Source of the DNA: Prorocentrum cordatum
Taxonomy: Eukaryota; Sar; Dinophyceae; Prorocentrales; Prorocentraceae
DNA: 64,000 nucleotides
Assembly (NCBI GenBank): GCA_963575745.1
Contig: CAUYUJ010019380.1
Coordinates: 82,516-146,515, forward strand
Direction: 5' to 3'
Shown: positions 52,080 to 63,669 of the stretch, piece by piece
Layout of the letters: each line of letters begins with the position of its first letter
Numbering within the stretch: position 1 is the first letter of the stretch
The notes under the pieces: model-generated
Database searches by the model: none
Seen by the model: the letters and a program-made list of their open reading frames with translations, nothing else
Told to the model about the DNA's origin: nothing
Translations under genes and position numbers: made by a program

Positions 52080-53310
52080 GGGGCGGCTCTCGGGCGTTCT
52101 CGCCGGTTCTCTCGGCGGTTCCACGGTCCTCCTCTTCCTCCTTCCTCGTTCTTTCTGCTCCCTCTGCTCCCTCGTCCTCCTTCCATCCTGCCTCCTGCTC
52201 TTCCTCCTGCTCCTGGCCCTGCTCCTGCTGATTCTTCCCTTCTCCTGCTGTTCCTGCTCCTGCTTCTGCTCCTCTTACCCCTTCCCCCCGCCGCCCTGCG
52301 CCTAAAACTTCGGAGCGCCTTCTCTACCAAAGATTGCCACCCTGGGCCCGCTAACGCCCCCCGGCACTAACACTCTGTGAATGAGTCCGTGAATGACTCC
52401 TGGCCCGGTTTCGAAGGTCGAGCCCCCTCACTGCGAGCATGTTTTCACTCGCGGCCATAACGGGCGTTATGGCGGGGAAAGGGGGTGGAGGAACGGGGGG
52501 GGGCATAACGTAGCGCCCCCTTCCCAAAGACTGTGGTGCCGGACGCACTGCGGCAGTGCCAGGGGCGCGCTGATGGGGGGGAGCGATACATTATGGGGGG
52601 GAGTGGGGGAGGGTAGGGGGCATAACGCGCGTTGTAGCCTATAGGAGCCTATAGCCTAGATCAGCTCTGATGGGGGAGGGGTGCCGGGGTGGCTCTGCCG
52701 GGGAAAAGGGGGGGGGGCGGGTTGTTCGAGGTTTTCGCTTTCCCGCCCCCCCCCCCCTTGGGGGAACCTTTTGGTTGTTGGCGGGGCCGGCGCCAGGGCT
52801 GGGTCCATGCAGGGCACCGGGGCTGGTTCCAGGACCGGGACCCCAGCTGGGGCCGGCGGGGCCGGGGCCGGCGGGGCCGGGGCCGGCGGGGCCGCGCGCC
52901 GGGGCTGCAGGGGGCCGGGGCTGAAGCACGGACCGGGGCCAAGGCCGGGGCTGGCGCCACGGCCGGGGCTGTGGCCGGTGCCAAGGCCCACCGTCAGGGA
53001 ACTAGCCAGCCATCAAAGCTCGAGAGACGGACACGACCCTACCATTGTCCATTCAACGCATGCTGCCGAAGACGATTGCCAACACCCTCCTTCCCGTCCT
53101 CCTCTTTTTTCCCCTCGTCCTCCTCCCTCCTCCTCCTCCTCCCTCCTGCCTTCTCGAGGTAAAGCTCACAAACTATAAAACAGGACGTGTTCGCACGGAG
53201 CGTCCCAGAGCGTCCCAGATCGGCGGCGCAGGCCAGAGGCCTCTTCAATGTTCCCTCGAACGGTGCTTCATGCGTAAGATGCCTTGTATCAATGGGCCCT
53301 GTGGAAGTTC
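52080..53310. other. Spacer with GGGGCCGGC and other simple repeats
   Basis: No gene seen. CCATAACGGGCGTTATGG at 52457-52474 is an 18-bp palindrome, with CATAACG words again at 52503 and 52621. GGCGGGGCCGGGGCC tandem words occur at 52853-52975. Confidence 0.5.
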
Positions 53311-53317
53311 TTGGAGG

Positions 53318-54275
53318 GGGGGTCCCTGATGAGGGCGCCTTGAGGACGCATTCGTGAGCAAAGACCCCATTGAATAAGGAGCCCTTTGAAAAGATCCCTT
53401 CGGTGAGGAGTCCGTAGTACGGATGCCGTGAGTAAGGATCCCCTCAGCAAGGATCCTTGTGTTGAGGATTCATTGCTCATTCCTTCTGTAGTGAAGGCAA
53501 TGTGATACGAATACTTCGAGTAAGAGTAAGGGATCCTTAGTACTAATGCGTTTAAGTCGGCCCCCTTCGGGAGGATTCCTTTGGTAAGTGTCCTCGCGGT
53601 AGGGACCCCTGTCGTAATGATCCATCCCCTTACCACTACTTCCTTTTGTAAGTCATGGTTCCTTACGAAGGATGCGGGGTGTTTCCTGAGCAAGGAGACC
53701 TCCACCAAGGGACCCGCAGCACGGATGCTCTTAATGAGGCCTCCGCAGTGGGGAGGCCTTTTGATAAGGATCCCTCCAGAACCCCATGTAGTAAGGACTC
53801 CTCTGTAAGACTTCATTTCTGTAAGGGTTCCTTACTATGGATGCTTTCTGTCAGGGGTCCCGATGAAGATAACAATACCTCTAGTAAGGGTCCCCCTGCA
53901 CCAATGACTCGGGCCCACTGGTAAAGATACCTTTGGTCAGGGATCCTTCGTAATAATGCTTGAGCAAGGCTTCCTTAAGGAGGTGTTCTTTAGCTAGTGT
54001 CCCTTCGGTAAGAACACCTGTAGTAATGATCGCGCTCTCCTACTTCCTTTAGGAATGGCCCTGTTCAGAAGGATGCGGGTTCCTGCGCAAGGGTACCTTT
54101 TTGGAGGGATAGTTACTACGGATGTGTGTACTGACGCCTTCTGTGTGGAAATGCCTTTTAACAAGGACCTCCTCACTGAGGACCCCCTGTAATAAGGATT
54201 GCTTTGTGATGCTCCCTTTTTCTAAAGGCTCCTTGCTATGGCTACATTCTGTATGGGGGCCTGGATAAGAATTAT
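53318..54275 (+). repeat. Degenerate array built on AGTAAGGATCCCTT
   Basis: Words such as GTAAGGATCCC, AAGGATCCTT, GTAAGGGTTCCTT and GATGC recur every 25-35 bp for about 950 bp. No unit is exact. Open frames are short and unconvincing. Confidence 0.75.
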
Positions 54276-55340
54276 GTTGGTAAGACTTCCTTTGTCTGAA
54301 AAAGAGTACTTGGTGTGTGGGGTGGTTTGCGTGGGGGGGCGGGGTACAAATCAAAGAAACACACCATTGCCAAACTACGTGTCAAGATTTCCGCCCTCCC
54401 CCCCGCCCACCCATGGCCACCACCACAACCAATAATTCTTGAGAGTCGATGCTGACTGGAGCTAGTCGACACCACTCGGCGCTCATCGACGCTACTCGGC
54501 GCCGCATCGGGGCTTCATCATCGATCACCAGACGCTAGCCGCGAACGCACGAGCATGCACTCCAAAGACGGAACTCTGAGGACACACAAGGCTCCCGCGA
54601 GATGCTGCCGAAGAATCTGCAGTTTGGGTGCAAGACTGGTCTCCCAACATTGAGCAACAAAGATGGCACCGGGGACCAATCGGACTGGGAGGAATCGTGG
54701 ATCTCTGAGACCCAGCGGCTCTGGATGCTGTATCGGGCGCCGCGGCCGTTCCAGAGCGCTCCAAACGCTCTGAGAGCGGTCTGGATCGCTCTGAAACTAT
54801 GTATCCTGGCCCTCGCCCCGCCCGATGGTCCCTCGGGGCAAGGCTGCAAGGCTGAACGAATGTGGGCGCCGTGAGTAACGCATGGCCGTGTACAGGCTAG
54901 CAGTAGCTGAGAGTCTCATGCCACCGCTCCTTCGGCTTGTATCACTCTGTGGTCCGCCGACTGGATGTCCTCAGACTCCCTCCTCGCGGCATCCCCTCTT
55001 AGCGATCCAATCGCATCTGGGCTCCGAGGATATCTGACGGAAGTAGCCTCTCGCCGGCGAAAGACTACCCTGCGTGACCTTCGGGCCAATCTCAACCCAC
55101 CCCCCAGCACAAAACACAACCACGGGTTGGCACCCCTGAGGGGAGATACACTTGCTGGACCAGCGGCCCGCTGATTCCCGAGCGATGTCGGCCCAGCTCA
55201 GGGGTGGAAACATACAGACCTGGATTCGGCGACGCATCGCCGACAGCTCGGCCATATGGCCCCGATAGCACATCCGCATGGCCACGGGCGGGGTGCGCTT
55301 CGGGCCCCTCTCGGCGATGAATGGGCGGTTGGGTGGCGAT
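54276..55340. other. Spacer, no gene seen
   Basis: About 1 kb without motif or repeat I can name. Confidence 0.5.
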
Positions 55341-55344
55341 GCAT

Positions 55345-55384
55345 CCCCTCCTCCTCCTCCTCCTCCTCCTCCTCCTCCTCCTCC
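55345..55384. repeat. (TCC)n microsatellite
   Basis: About 13 CTC triplets. Confidence 0.95.
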
Positions 55385-56088
55385 GGTTGGGCGTCGATGC
55401 GTTCCCACTGAGCCTATCTCTCCCCAGCGATGCCCCCGAGGCGACATGTGGGCGGGGGACTCGACGGGCGGGCGTGTCGCAGTGCCAATCCTCTCGCGGC
55501 ACCAGGATCCGCAAGCGCGGAGGGTGAAAAGGTCCGGAGGCCACCACGAATGACCTGGGAGACTCGCACCACACCCCAACCCCCCCCGCACCGACATCGG
55601 GACTCCTCTGACCTCTCCTGGGGTGCGCTCTGACCAGGATCTCGAGGCGAATCTGGTTGTGCCGACGACGGACGGGTGCCCGTTCCTCCTCGAGTTCCAG
55701 ACGAACAAGTCACCAACGCGCGCCCAATGAAAGTGAACGATGTCCGACTTCGCGTTTCGACATTGGGCGGAAGGGGGGGCGCGAGGAGGGGGTCTGGCTC
55801 CAGGCCTCTGGTTTGCAATAGAGCGCCCTATGGTCGAGACTCCACCATCCTGAAGCAAGCGCCAAAAGAAGCCAAGATCTACTCCACGGAGGGGGGAAAG
55901 GGGGGTAGTGCGAGGGCCCGCGCCGATCGGCAAAACAAGGAATACGACATCGATCACAAATCCAGGTGATTTGTTTTTTCTTTCTGCCTCAGCGCTCGAC
56001 GCGCCTGCCCGGCCCGCGTGCGTCCCCAAGCACGACCGCGGCCTCGGCACCGCGCGGGGCGGAGCGAATTGCAGGGTGAGGGTCGGGA
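55385..56088. other. Spacer, no gene seen
   Basis: Mixed composition. No conserved motif in either strand. Confidence 0.5.
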
Positions 56089-56089
56089 G

Positions 56090-56512
56090 GGGGGATGGTG
56101 ATGGAGGGAGGGAGGGAGGGAGGGGAGGGGATGGGAGGGGAGGGGAGGGAGGGGAGGGGATGGAGGGAGGAGGAGAGGAGAGGAGGAGGAGAGAGCAGGA
56201 GAAGGAGGAGGATGGAGGAGGTGGAGGTGGAGGTGGAGGGGAGGAGGAGGAGGAGGAGGAGGAGGAGGAGGAGGAGGAGGAGGAGGAGGAGGAGGAGGAG
56301 GAGGAGGAGGAGACAGGAGGAGGAGGCGGAGGGAGGAGGAGGGAGGATGGAGGTGGATGGGGGGAGAGGACGAGGAGGAGGGGCGGAGGAGGAGGAGGAG
56401 GGATGGAGGGAGGAGGAGAGGAGGAGGAGGAGGAGGATGGGGGAGGAGGAGGGGAGGAGGAAGAGGGGAGGAGGAGGAGGGAGGAGGAGGAGGAGGAGGA
56501 GGAGGAGGTTTT
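56090..56512. repeat. (GGA)n tract; sense (TCC)n after LINE-B' 3' end
   Basis: About 420 bp of GGA-rich repeats. On the coding strand of the adjacent minus-strand LINE this is (TCC)n lying about 55 bp beyond the ORF2 stop. Confidence 0.93.
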
Positions 56513-56566
56513 TTCCCGCGAGCACAGCGTGGGCGAGCACCTCGCGTCCACCTGCGTCAGGCCAGG

Positions 56567-59317
56567 TTAGTCCTCCGCGCCGCCTGAGGCGGCGGAGGAA
56601 AATTGTGCCTCCACGCCACTTCCCTCGGCGGAGGCCCTGGCAGCATTCCCAATCGACACCAGAAACTCCAATCCCTGGGTCCTGGACAACGCGACCACCT
56701 CTCCAGGCAGTCTGTCATTCTTATAAGGATGCTTACCTGCCAGCAGACGGTTACGCCGAGTCTTGGATTTGTGGCCCCTCGGGTCCTTAGGACAACCTGC
56801 AAGAAACCCACAAGCCCTGGCGCTCAAACAGGCGCCGCATTCTCGACAGAAGGTGTGGCCAATTCGAGACAGCATGTGTCGCCTTGGCCCCTCCAAAGGA
56901 GCCCCGTCGACACTCGCTATCTTCTTCCACTTAGCGTGCGAGGAGAAACCCTCCCTGCAAAACTTACGCGACAGCACCAGCTTGGCCTTATAGCTGTGGG
57001 CCCGTCTGGCACGCCATGCACACCTCCAGGACCCCCTGTCCACCTCCAGGACGTGCCGAGACTCGGGAGGAGGCAAAACCGAACGGCGCGGCCGAGGGCC
57101 AGGGGGCTGGGAGGCGCTCTGGTGACGGCCTGTGGTGTCACCAATTGTGCCTGCCTTACAGGTCATATCTCCGACAAGCCCGAGGATCGCACAAACCTCC
57201 TTAAATCTGGCCACCCACGTGTCTCTGATATGCGGCGGGATGGCGTCTAGCTTGGCGCCGTCCTTCGCTTGAAGGTCGGCTCTCTGATTCCCTAGGTACT
57301 TGCACAGCTCGAGTCCCTCGAGCTGTTGGGCATGGGCCTTCTTGGAATGCGCTTCGACTTTGACGACGACGAGGTCACCCTGCCCAACGGACGAATCTTC
57401 AATCGCATTCCAAATTCTATGCCCTAAATCGGCAAGCGGTCGTCTGGCTGGGCGGCACCAAACTGGGCCTCGCATGAGGCCACGAACGACGGTAGAATTG
57501 TCGATCCCCACCTGTAGAGGGGCAGCGCCATGCCGCAGAACATTCAGGAAACCGTGCAATTCTGCTCCAAGCACACGTTGTGTCTGCCTAGCTCCTGGAA
57601 CCGTGCCATGCATTGCTTTGCGTATATTTCCATGCTGGTCTACACAACAGAGGCCCCCTCCGAACGACTTCAACCCAGAGGCCCCGACCCCCGACCCATC
57701 CGAGTAGGCCAGTCCCGAGAGAAGGGGATCGTCCCCATACTCTGGGTCCAGGGTCTCCATGCTGGGCGTGACGTCCAGGAAGGGATCCCCCAGTGGGTGA
57801 GGCACGAGAGCCCTGGAAAGGAGACAGGAAGAGGTGCGCGAGGAGGAGGCGCGGTAGATGATATCAGGATAGGATTCACTTGCAGCCTGGCGCTGCTCCT
57901 GACACGCTGGGCACCCCTGGGAGCCCCAAACGTCAAACCACTCTTGCGCGGCCCTGTCGGCCGCTTCCTGAGGATCAGCAAGCTCGAGGTTGGGAACGGA
58001 GGAACCCCCAACGGGGAGAGGAGAAGTACGCCACTTGCTGATCCTGTGGATGAAAGAAGAGCCTGCAGTCGACTCCTTCTTCAAACGTTCTCGCCAATCT
58101 TTTGACCGTGCGGCTGCCTGGTGCCGTTCGATGGTCTGAGCATTGGCTTCTGCGCGACGCTGGAGACCCATGATCTCTGGGGGCTGCTCCATGAGCGCTG
58201 GGCCCTCGAGACAAAGGGCGCGGTATCGTTCAAACTGGGCGATTACGTGCTCAACCTCCTCCCCCAAGTCATGAACCAGCCGACTCCTTCCTCCTCCGAT
58301 GCGGCGCTCGAGCTTTGCTCGTTGCGCACGTGCATGCATCCAGGTGCCCTCCTGCTGGGCCGCTTGTGCGAGGAAATTACTGGCTCGTGCGGCTACCCAC
58401 CGCCATGCTTCAGCACAGTGTGAGACCTGCTTCCAGAGCTGATCGAGCTGGGTGCCCTTTAAATCGTGCTGATGATCGAAGTCTGGCCACTGTGCAGGCT
58501 GCGGGACTGGTCCGCACGGCCTCTCGATTGGGAGAGGTCTAGGCTTGGCAAGCCTCCAGCCGCCTTTTGCTCGCATCCTGGGCTGCTTGACTAGACGGAT
58601 TGGCGAATGAGTCGCGGCTGCAGTGTCTCAAACTTCTACCGCGTCACCGAACGCATGCTGGATGCAGGCGTCGAGCACAAAGAAATCGCTGATACTGCCA
58701 CCGCCGACTCCTGCACACGTGGTAGTGGAAGGGAGACGCACCACTCCTCCCACATCTTGGCACCACCACGTCTTGAGCCGAGACCCCCCCATCTCGTTGA
58801 AATCTGCTTGGTATATCCACGGTATGTCGTACTGCTTGATGACCGTAGCGATGGCCTCCATTGACAAATATTGAATCGTCCAACTTTCACGTGTCCAAAA
58901 ATATGCCGTGGTAATCATGAGGCCACCCTTCTGTCCAGCAGAGCACCAGCCCACTGCCGCGCGCCCAGCCGAGCCAGGAGGTGAGATATCAAACGTACTC
59001 ATGCCTTCGAGGGTAAGAACAACATTCCTTGGCACACGAAATCCAACTCCACTAGACGGTCGTCCGCCTGGGCCGCTGACGGCTGGAACCACTGCTGCTG
59101 TATGCCTGTTGAAGCTGGCCGCCTCTATGTCCTTGGCGATGGGCGCAACCGACTTATGCACCTGAAGGAACGTGATGTGCATGGGACCCACGATCTTCCT
59201 TGTGGCGACCTCGTCCAGCACATCGATAGCCTGCGCCCAAGAAGGGCAGTTGAAGCCTATGAACTCGAGCCCCACATTGCGAGTGCCGCCCTTGCCTCGA
59301 TGACGCGGGGGGCTCAT
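56567..59317 (-). pseudogene. LINE-B' ORF2: endonuclease and RNase H, no RT, one TGA
   Basis: From ATG 59317. Endonuclease: FIGFNCPSWAQ, LQVHKS, YQADFNEMGG near 58790, SISDFFVLDA near 58680. TGA at 58630-58628 is the only stop; the same frame then runs 687 codons to TAA 56567. After it: HDLKGTQLDQLWKQVSHCAE, SSFIHRISKWRTS (58045), EWFDVWGSQGCPAC (57940). RNase H: LAYSDGSGVG (57710), LGAELHGFLNVL (57560), VGIDNSTVVRGL (57505), VVVKVEAHS (57370), LGNQRADLQAKD (57290). C-terminal zinc region: HTFCRECGACLSARACGFLAGC (56840-56780) and LLAGKHPYKN (56735). The TGA is at a non-catalytic position and may be a nonsense change. Confidence 0.85.
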
Positions 59318-59492
59318 CTCCTGTGAACTTGACCATGTAGAGGGAGATGTACTGGATGTTGCGTCGGGAGGAGACCCTCTGCCGTAAACTGACTCCTGCG
59401 ACGTGCTAGACTCCTGCCGTGAGCCCGACCATGTAGAGCATTGAGTACTGGTACCTGCGGCCGTGGAGGCCGAGCTGCCGAGCCCGCGCGGG

Positions 59493-60623
59493 CTACAGCG
59501 GCACTGGCTTGGCCACTGCCTCCGCCCTGCGAGCCCTGGCGCGCTGCAAGGCCTCCGCCAGCTCCTTGCCAGCGGCTTCGCAACCAGCGTCAGGGCCAAC
59601 ATCAGCGCTGGCAGCGCCTGGCGAAGCGCCCTGGGCACCCTGCGCCTCCGCGGCGGGCTGGGCGGCCTGCTGGGCCTCCTGGGGGGACTGGGCTGGCGCC
59701 TGCGGCGGGCCTCCCTCGGGGCTCTGGGCCGCTGGCGCCTCCGCAGCCGCCGCCTCCGCAGGAGGGTCCTCGCGCATGGCCTGGGCAGGCGCCTGCGACG
59801 GGCCCCCCTCGGGGGTCTGGGGCGCGGGCGCCTCTGCAGCCGCCGCCGCCGCAGGGGGGGCCTCACGCCTGCGCTTCTTGAAAGTCTCGCGGAGCCCCCT
59901 GATCTCTTCAAACTGCTCACGCTGGGACTTGAGGACGTCGGCCCCTGGCCCGAAGTGCGTGCGGACCGCCTGCTGCACCGACGCCTCGAAGGTCTGCTTG
60001 AGCTTGTTGAACTGCTCCCGCTGCTCGGCCGTGATGTCCAACCCCTCAAGGTCGAAGAGGGGGCCGTCCTCGATGACGAAGCTGGCCTCGCCTTCGCCCA
60101 GCAGGGCAGAGAGGTTGATGACCCCGCCGCCCTTGTTGGTCCCCTCGGGCTGGGAGTCCTTGCCTGGAGCCGCCAAAGCCTTCTTCTCCTGAGCCAGCTT
60201 GACCTCCGCACCCACCAGGGCGTCAGCTGCGGCATCGGAGCGGGCCTGGCACTCGTCGAGCCAGAGCTTGGCGTCGGCCAGCTGCTTGGCTCGCTTTTCC
60301 AGCTCCCGACGTGCAGCCCTCTCCGCTGCGGCCGCCCGCTGGATGCCCTCCTCCAGGAGCGCGGGACGCTCTGCAGGTGGCGGCGGGGCAAAGGCGCTCT
60401 CGAGCTGCTGGAGCGCCTGCCGCTGGGCCTCGGAGAGGGCCTGCCCACCAAGGGTCTGCACCACCTCTTCGATCGCGAGCGGCTCGGTCCTCTGCGTGGT
60501 CTCCTCGGCTTCGTGGTACCAGTCGGTCTGACCCTTGTGGTTGTCCTGCCACCAGCCTCTGCTGCCGCTAGCCCAGACGCCACGGGGCTTTGGGGCGGGA
60601 GAGTACGATGGTCGCAGGGCCTG
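59493..60623 (-). CDS. LINE-B' ORF1, 5' end cut by the scaffold gap
   Basis: Open from the gap to TGA 59493. Upstream of the first internal Met the frame continues (GWWQDNHKGQTDWYHEAEE), so the protein begins inside or beyond the Ns. About 375 residues visible: helical Ala/Glu/Arg-rich middle (QLADAKLWLDECQARSDAAA), a FDLEGLDITAEQREQF block, then THFGPGADVLKSQREQF and a Pro/Ala/Glu-rich tail with PEGGPSQAPAQ repeats. Homologous block by block to LINE-B ORF1. Probable RNA-binding structural protein of the element. Confidence 0.8.
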   Translation of the reverse strand, partial: QALRPSYSPAPKPRGVWASGSRGWWQDNHKGQTDWYHEAEETTQRTEPLAIEEVVQTLGGQALSEAQRQALQQLESAFAPPPPAERPALLEEGIQRAAAAERAARRELEKRAKQLADAKLWLDECQARSDAAADALVGAEVKLAQEKKALAAPGKDSQPEGTNKGGGVINLSALLGEGEASFVIEDGPLFDLEGLDITAEQREQFNKLKQTFEASVQQAVRTHFGPGADVLKSQREQFEEIRGLRETFKKRRREAPPAAAAAAEAPAPQTPEGGPSQAPAQAMREDPPAEAAAAEAPAAQSPEGGPPQAPAQSPQEAQQAAQPAAEAQGAQGASPGAASADVGPDAGCEAAGKELAEALQRARARRAEAVAKPVPL

Positions 60624-60723
60624 NNNNNNNNNNNNNNNNNNNNNNNNNNNNNNNNNNNNNNNNNNNNNNNNNNNNNNNNNNNNNNNNNNNNNNNNNNNNN
60701 NNNNNNNNNNNNNNNNNNNNNNN
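60624..60723. other. Scaffold gap, 100 Ns
   Basis: Exactly 100 N, the usual placeholder for an unsized join. Frames drawn across it are not real. Confidence 0.99.
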
Positions 60724-60990
60724 GGCCCCGCTCGCCACGGGCGGCTGTTTTTTGTTCAATCCCACAGCACGAGGGTGCTAAATAGATCGATGCGCCCATG
60801 CGTAGATGCAGCCGCGTGCGCGAACAATGACTCTTGATGCCGCAGGCGTTGCAGCCTGAAGAGGCAAACGCTGCATCCTGCGTGACACCGCTTGAAGACA
60901 GAGAAAGTCAGGCCCCAATATGTGCCACAATCCGACCCCCTTCAATCCATCCTCTCTCATCCTTTTCTCACACCCCATCCCTTATCATGT

Positions 60991-61155
60991 TTCTTCCTCC
61001 TCCTCCTCCCCCTTCTCCTCCGCCTCCTCCTCCTCCTCCTCCTCCTCCTCCTCCTCCTCCCACTCCTCCTCCTCCTCCGCCCCCCTCCCTCCTCCCCTCC
61101 TTCTCCTCCTGCCTCCTCCTCCTCCTCCTCCTCCTCCTCCTCCTCCTCCGTCTGC
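60991..61155. repeat. (TCC)n microsatellite, second copy
   Basis: Corresponds to 10896-11056 with different interruptions and 6 bp more. Confidence 0.93.
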
Positions 61156-61220
61156 CCACCCTGCCTCATTCTCCTCCTCTCTCCGCCTCTCACAGCCTCT
61201 CTCCTCCTCCTCCCGTCTGA

Positions 61221-61242
61221 TCCGCAGCCATCCTGGCGCAAG
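61221..61242 (+). other. Decayed spliced-leader relic, second copy
   Basis: Same sequence as 11120-11141. Confidence 0.6.
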
Positions 61243-61523
61243 GCCGGACCTCGACTCGAGGCTCTGCTGCAGAGGCGGCATGGAGCGCCGCCGGAGAGCA
61301 GCGCTGGGAGGCCAGTGCAGCTGCGGCCATGGGGAAGCTCCACACCATCGCTCCTCCTCCTGCTCCTCCTCCTCCTCCGTAGCCATTTTGGCTCAAGGCT
61401 AAACGTTGTGAACGGCTATAGACGCCCGAGAATCAACGATTAGCTTTCGAGTCCCTCCGGGGGCTTTTGTCGAGCATTCGGGCAACCGCCAGCTCAGAGG
61501 CTGGCTTCTTCTCCCTTCGGCTG

Positions 61524-62606
61524 ATGACGCGCACCAAGCCAGTCTCTCCGTCCGATGGCGGCCATGCAGACGCCGACGGCGACGACATGACGGGCATCCT
61601 CAGCGCTCCCGTCTCTGTGGCTTCCACTCCGCGGGCCTGCTCAACTCTTTCCCCAGCCACCCAGATGGACACGCCGCCCTGCGACGAGTCCCCCCTCATG
61701 GCGCTCTTCCGTAACATGGTCAATAAGCTCTCGAATGTGTGCACCAGGGAGGACATGCAGCAGCTGCAGAACCCTCGCGATGCCCACGACGAACACTTCG
61801 CCTCGCTCGAGATTCGCATCGCGCAAATCGAAGGCGGCACCTCAGTGAAGATCACCGCCGCAGTGGAAGCGGCCATCCTCACAAAGCTCGAGGCCCGCCT
61901 TCAAGCATGTGAGCAAGCAGCATATACCGCCGCCTGTCGTTCGCGCGCCAGCCCATCATCGGTCAATTCATTTTCCACCGCGGGCAGTCTCAAGCGCCGT
62001 GCTGTGGGAAGCGACCATCCATCTCCGATGACCGCCAACCAAAAAGCCGACAAAAGCCGTGTATGTTTCGGTGGCTTCCCGCGCCGTGTCCTGGGGTCAG
62101 TGATGCAGGCTCATGCTCAACTCGTACTCTCCCAACTTCCTGCCACCTACTCCATCGGCGCCGAGATCTCCGCCAAGAACATGCAGATTAGCTACTCCAT
62201 CCGCTTCTCCTCCCCCGAGATCGCCAGCAACGTTGTTCAGCATATGAAATCCAACGGAGTTGACTGGATCGACCCCCGCACCAAGGTCGCCATCACCATG
62301 CGCTGCCGCCTCGGCGCCAGTGCCGAGGCCCGCGCTCGTCGCAAGGCCCTCGGCCGTTTGTGGCAGGCCCTGCTCAATCACATGAAGGAGAACAACATGT
62401 GGAAGGAAGGCTACCGTCTTGGATGCAACGGGCCGCGCGGGATTCTCTTCATCCTCTTCGGGCAGGACGACGTCGAGGTGCTCGCCTCGCTCACCGACGT
62501 CGGTGAGGACAGCTACACCTTCGACATGAAGTACGACAGTCTCCAGTCCTTCGGCATCGATCGCATCGCTGCTGCCGACAGGATTGCAGGCTCCGCGCTC
62601 GAATAG
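61524..62606 (+). CDS. LINE-A ORF1, second copy
   Basis: Identical in translation to the protein at 11423-12505: 360 residues with a coiled coil and an RRM-like half containing CFGGFPRRVLGS. Open and undamaged. Confidence 0.75.
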   Translation: MTRTKPVSPSDGGHADADGDDMTGILSAPVSVASTPRACSTLSPATQMDTPPCDESPLMALFRNMVNKLSNVCTREDMQQLQNPRDAHDEHFASLEIRIAQIEGGTSVKITAAVEAAILTKLEARLQACEQAAYTAACRSRASPSSVNSFSTAGSLKRRAVGSDHPSPMTANQKADKSRVCFGGFPRRVLGSVMQAHAQLVLSQLPATYSIGAEISAKNMQISYSIRFSSPEIASNVVQHMKSNGVDWIDPRTKVAITMRCRLGASAEARARRKALGRLWQALLNHMKENNMWKEGYRLGCNGPRGILFILFGQDDVEVLASLTDVGEDSYTFDMKYDSLQSFGIDRIAAADRIAGSALE

Positions 62607-63669
62607 GAAGTTCATCAGCTCGAGCGGGTTCCCGGCATTTTGTCGAGCATGGCACGGCCATGCAGGACCAGGCGCGTGGGGCGCGCCGTTTCTCCTGCCT
62701 CCAGTTTTTTCAGGTTTTTCAGGCAGCAGCAGTTCCTCTTCTTCCACCGCCTCGTACTCTTCCGGCTCCGACCCAGATGACAACCCTCTCCCCTTCGAGT
62801 TCTTTGACCCCAAATCGTATTTCCCATATGCGATCTCGGAGAAGCTCTCTATCGTGTCTTGGAATGTTCACCGTATGTTCAACTCGGCATGGTCCGACCA
62901 GAACCTTGCCAGGAAGAATATCGACGTCGTAAAACGACTTGAGCTACCCGACATCAAGTGATTTGTGCACAGGAAACCCTGGGCTCCCAGAAAGAATTCG
63001 ACCTCCTCCTCCACGAACTTCACGGCGTCAGCGGAGTCGGCACTTTCTTTGAGAGACGCAGGTGGCTGCATCATCCTCTTGGGCGAGAAGCTCTGTCGTA
63101 ATGTTCAGTTTGTTCGGCGCTCTGTGGTCCGCCGCGGCAGGGCTCATAAGGTTACCCTTTATGGCCCCCAGGGTATCCTCCAGATCATGAGTATTCACAA
63201 CACCCCGACCATCCCCGTTCCTGCCCAGAAGATCTTTCTCTCCCAGGTTGCGCGTGCTCTACTCCAGCAGCGCCAGGCGCTCAGCTTCGTCGCAGGAGAT
63301 TGGAACTTCTGCCTCGAAGGAGAAGGCTCCCATCATCTTTCTGGCCGTCTGGTCCCGACGAAGCCTGACATCGTCGGGCACGCGGCGCAGCTGTTCTCAA
63401 CGCGCGCTGAAGTGATGCCAGAGATGCCCGCTCATCGCGTTGTTCAGGATCGCATGCTCGTCTCTGTTGCTCGTCTTGATCGCATTCTGTGTAACGTGTA
63501 CACCGCCGAAATCCTCGACTTGAAGCCTAGCACGATGACCCTCGGAAACGTCGCAGATCGCACCACGTTGTCGGATCATATACCCGTCTGCCTGGCGTTC
63601 GCCCCGAAGCCCAGAGGCCCCCCTGGCGTCTACATCGTTCCGAAGTGGGTCCCAAAACACCCCGAGTAG
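62607..63669 (+). pseudogene. LINE-A ORF2 endonuclease region, second copy
   Basis: Carries the same one-base loss (apparent TGA at 62959-62961) and the same TAG at 63667-63669 as the first copy. RT-region sequence follows to the window end but stops before the catalytic motifs. Confidence 0.85.

Larger units (their letters stand above)
56567..60623 (-). mobile_element. LINE-B' : RNase H LINE with the reverse transcriptase deleted
   Basis: Reverse-strand relative of LINE-B. ORF1 (60623-59493, 5' end lost in the gap), ORF2 (59317-56567) with endonuclease, pre-RT region, RNase H and C-terminal zinc region. The reading goes from the pre-RT segment (EWFDVWGSQG) to RNase H within about 80 codons, so roughly 2 kb of RT is absent with the frame preserved. 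Confidence 0.88.

Noticed and set aside
12858-58630. Reassigned stop codons, because TGA and TAG interrupt otherwise homologous frames
   Set aside because: The stops are few, differ in kind, coincide with frameshifts in dead elements, and PNP uses a normal stop. Ordinary pseudogene decay is enough.
60568-60837. ORFs crossing the Ns
   Set aside because: The translated X stretch is the gap; the two sides belong to unrelated sequences.
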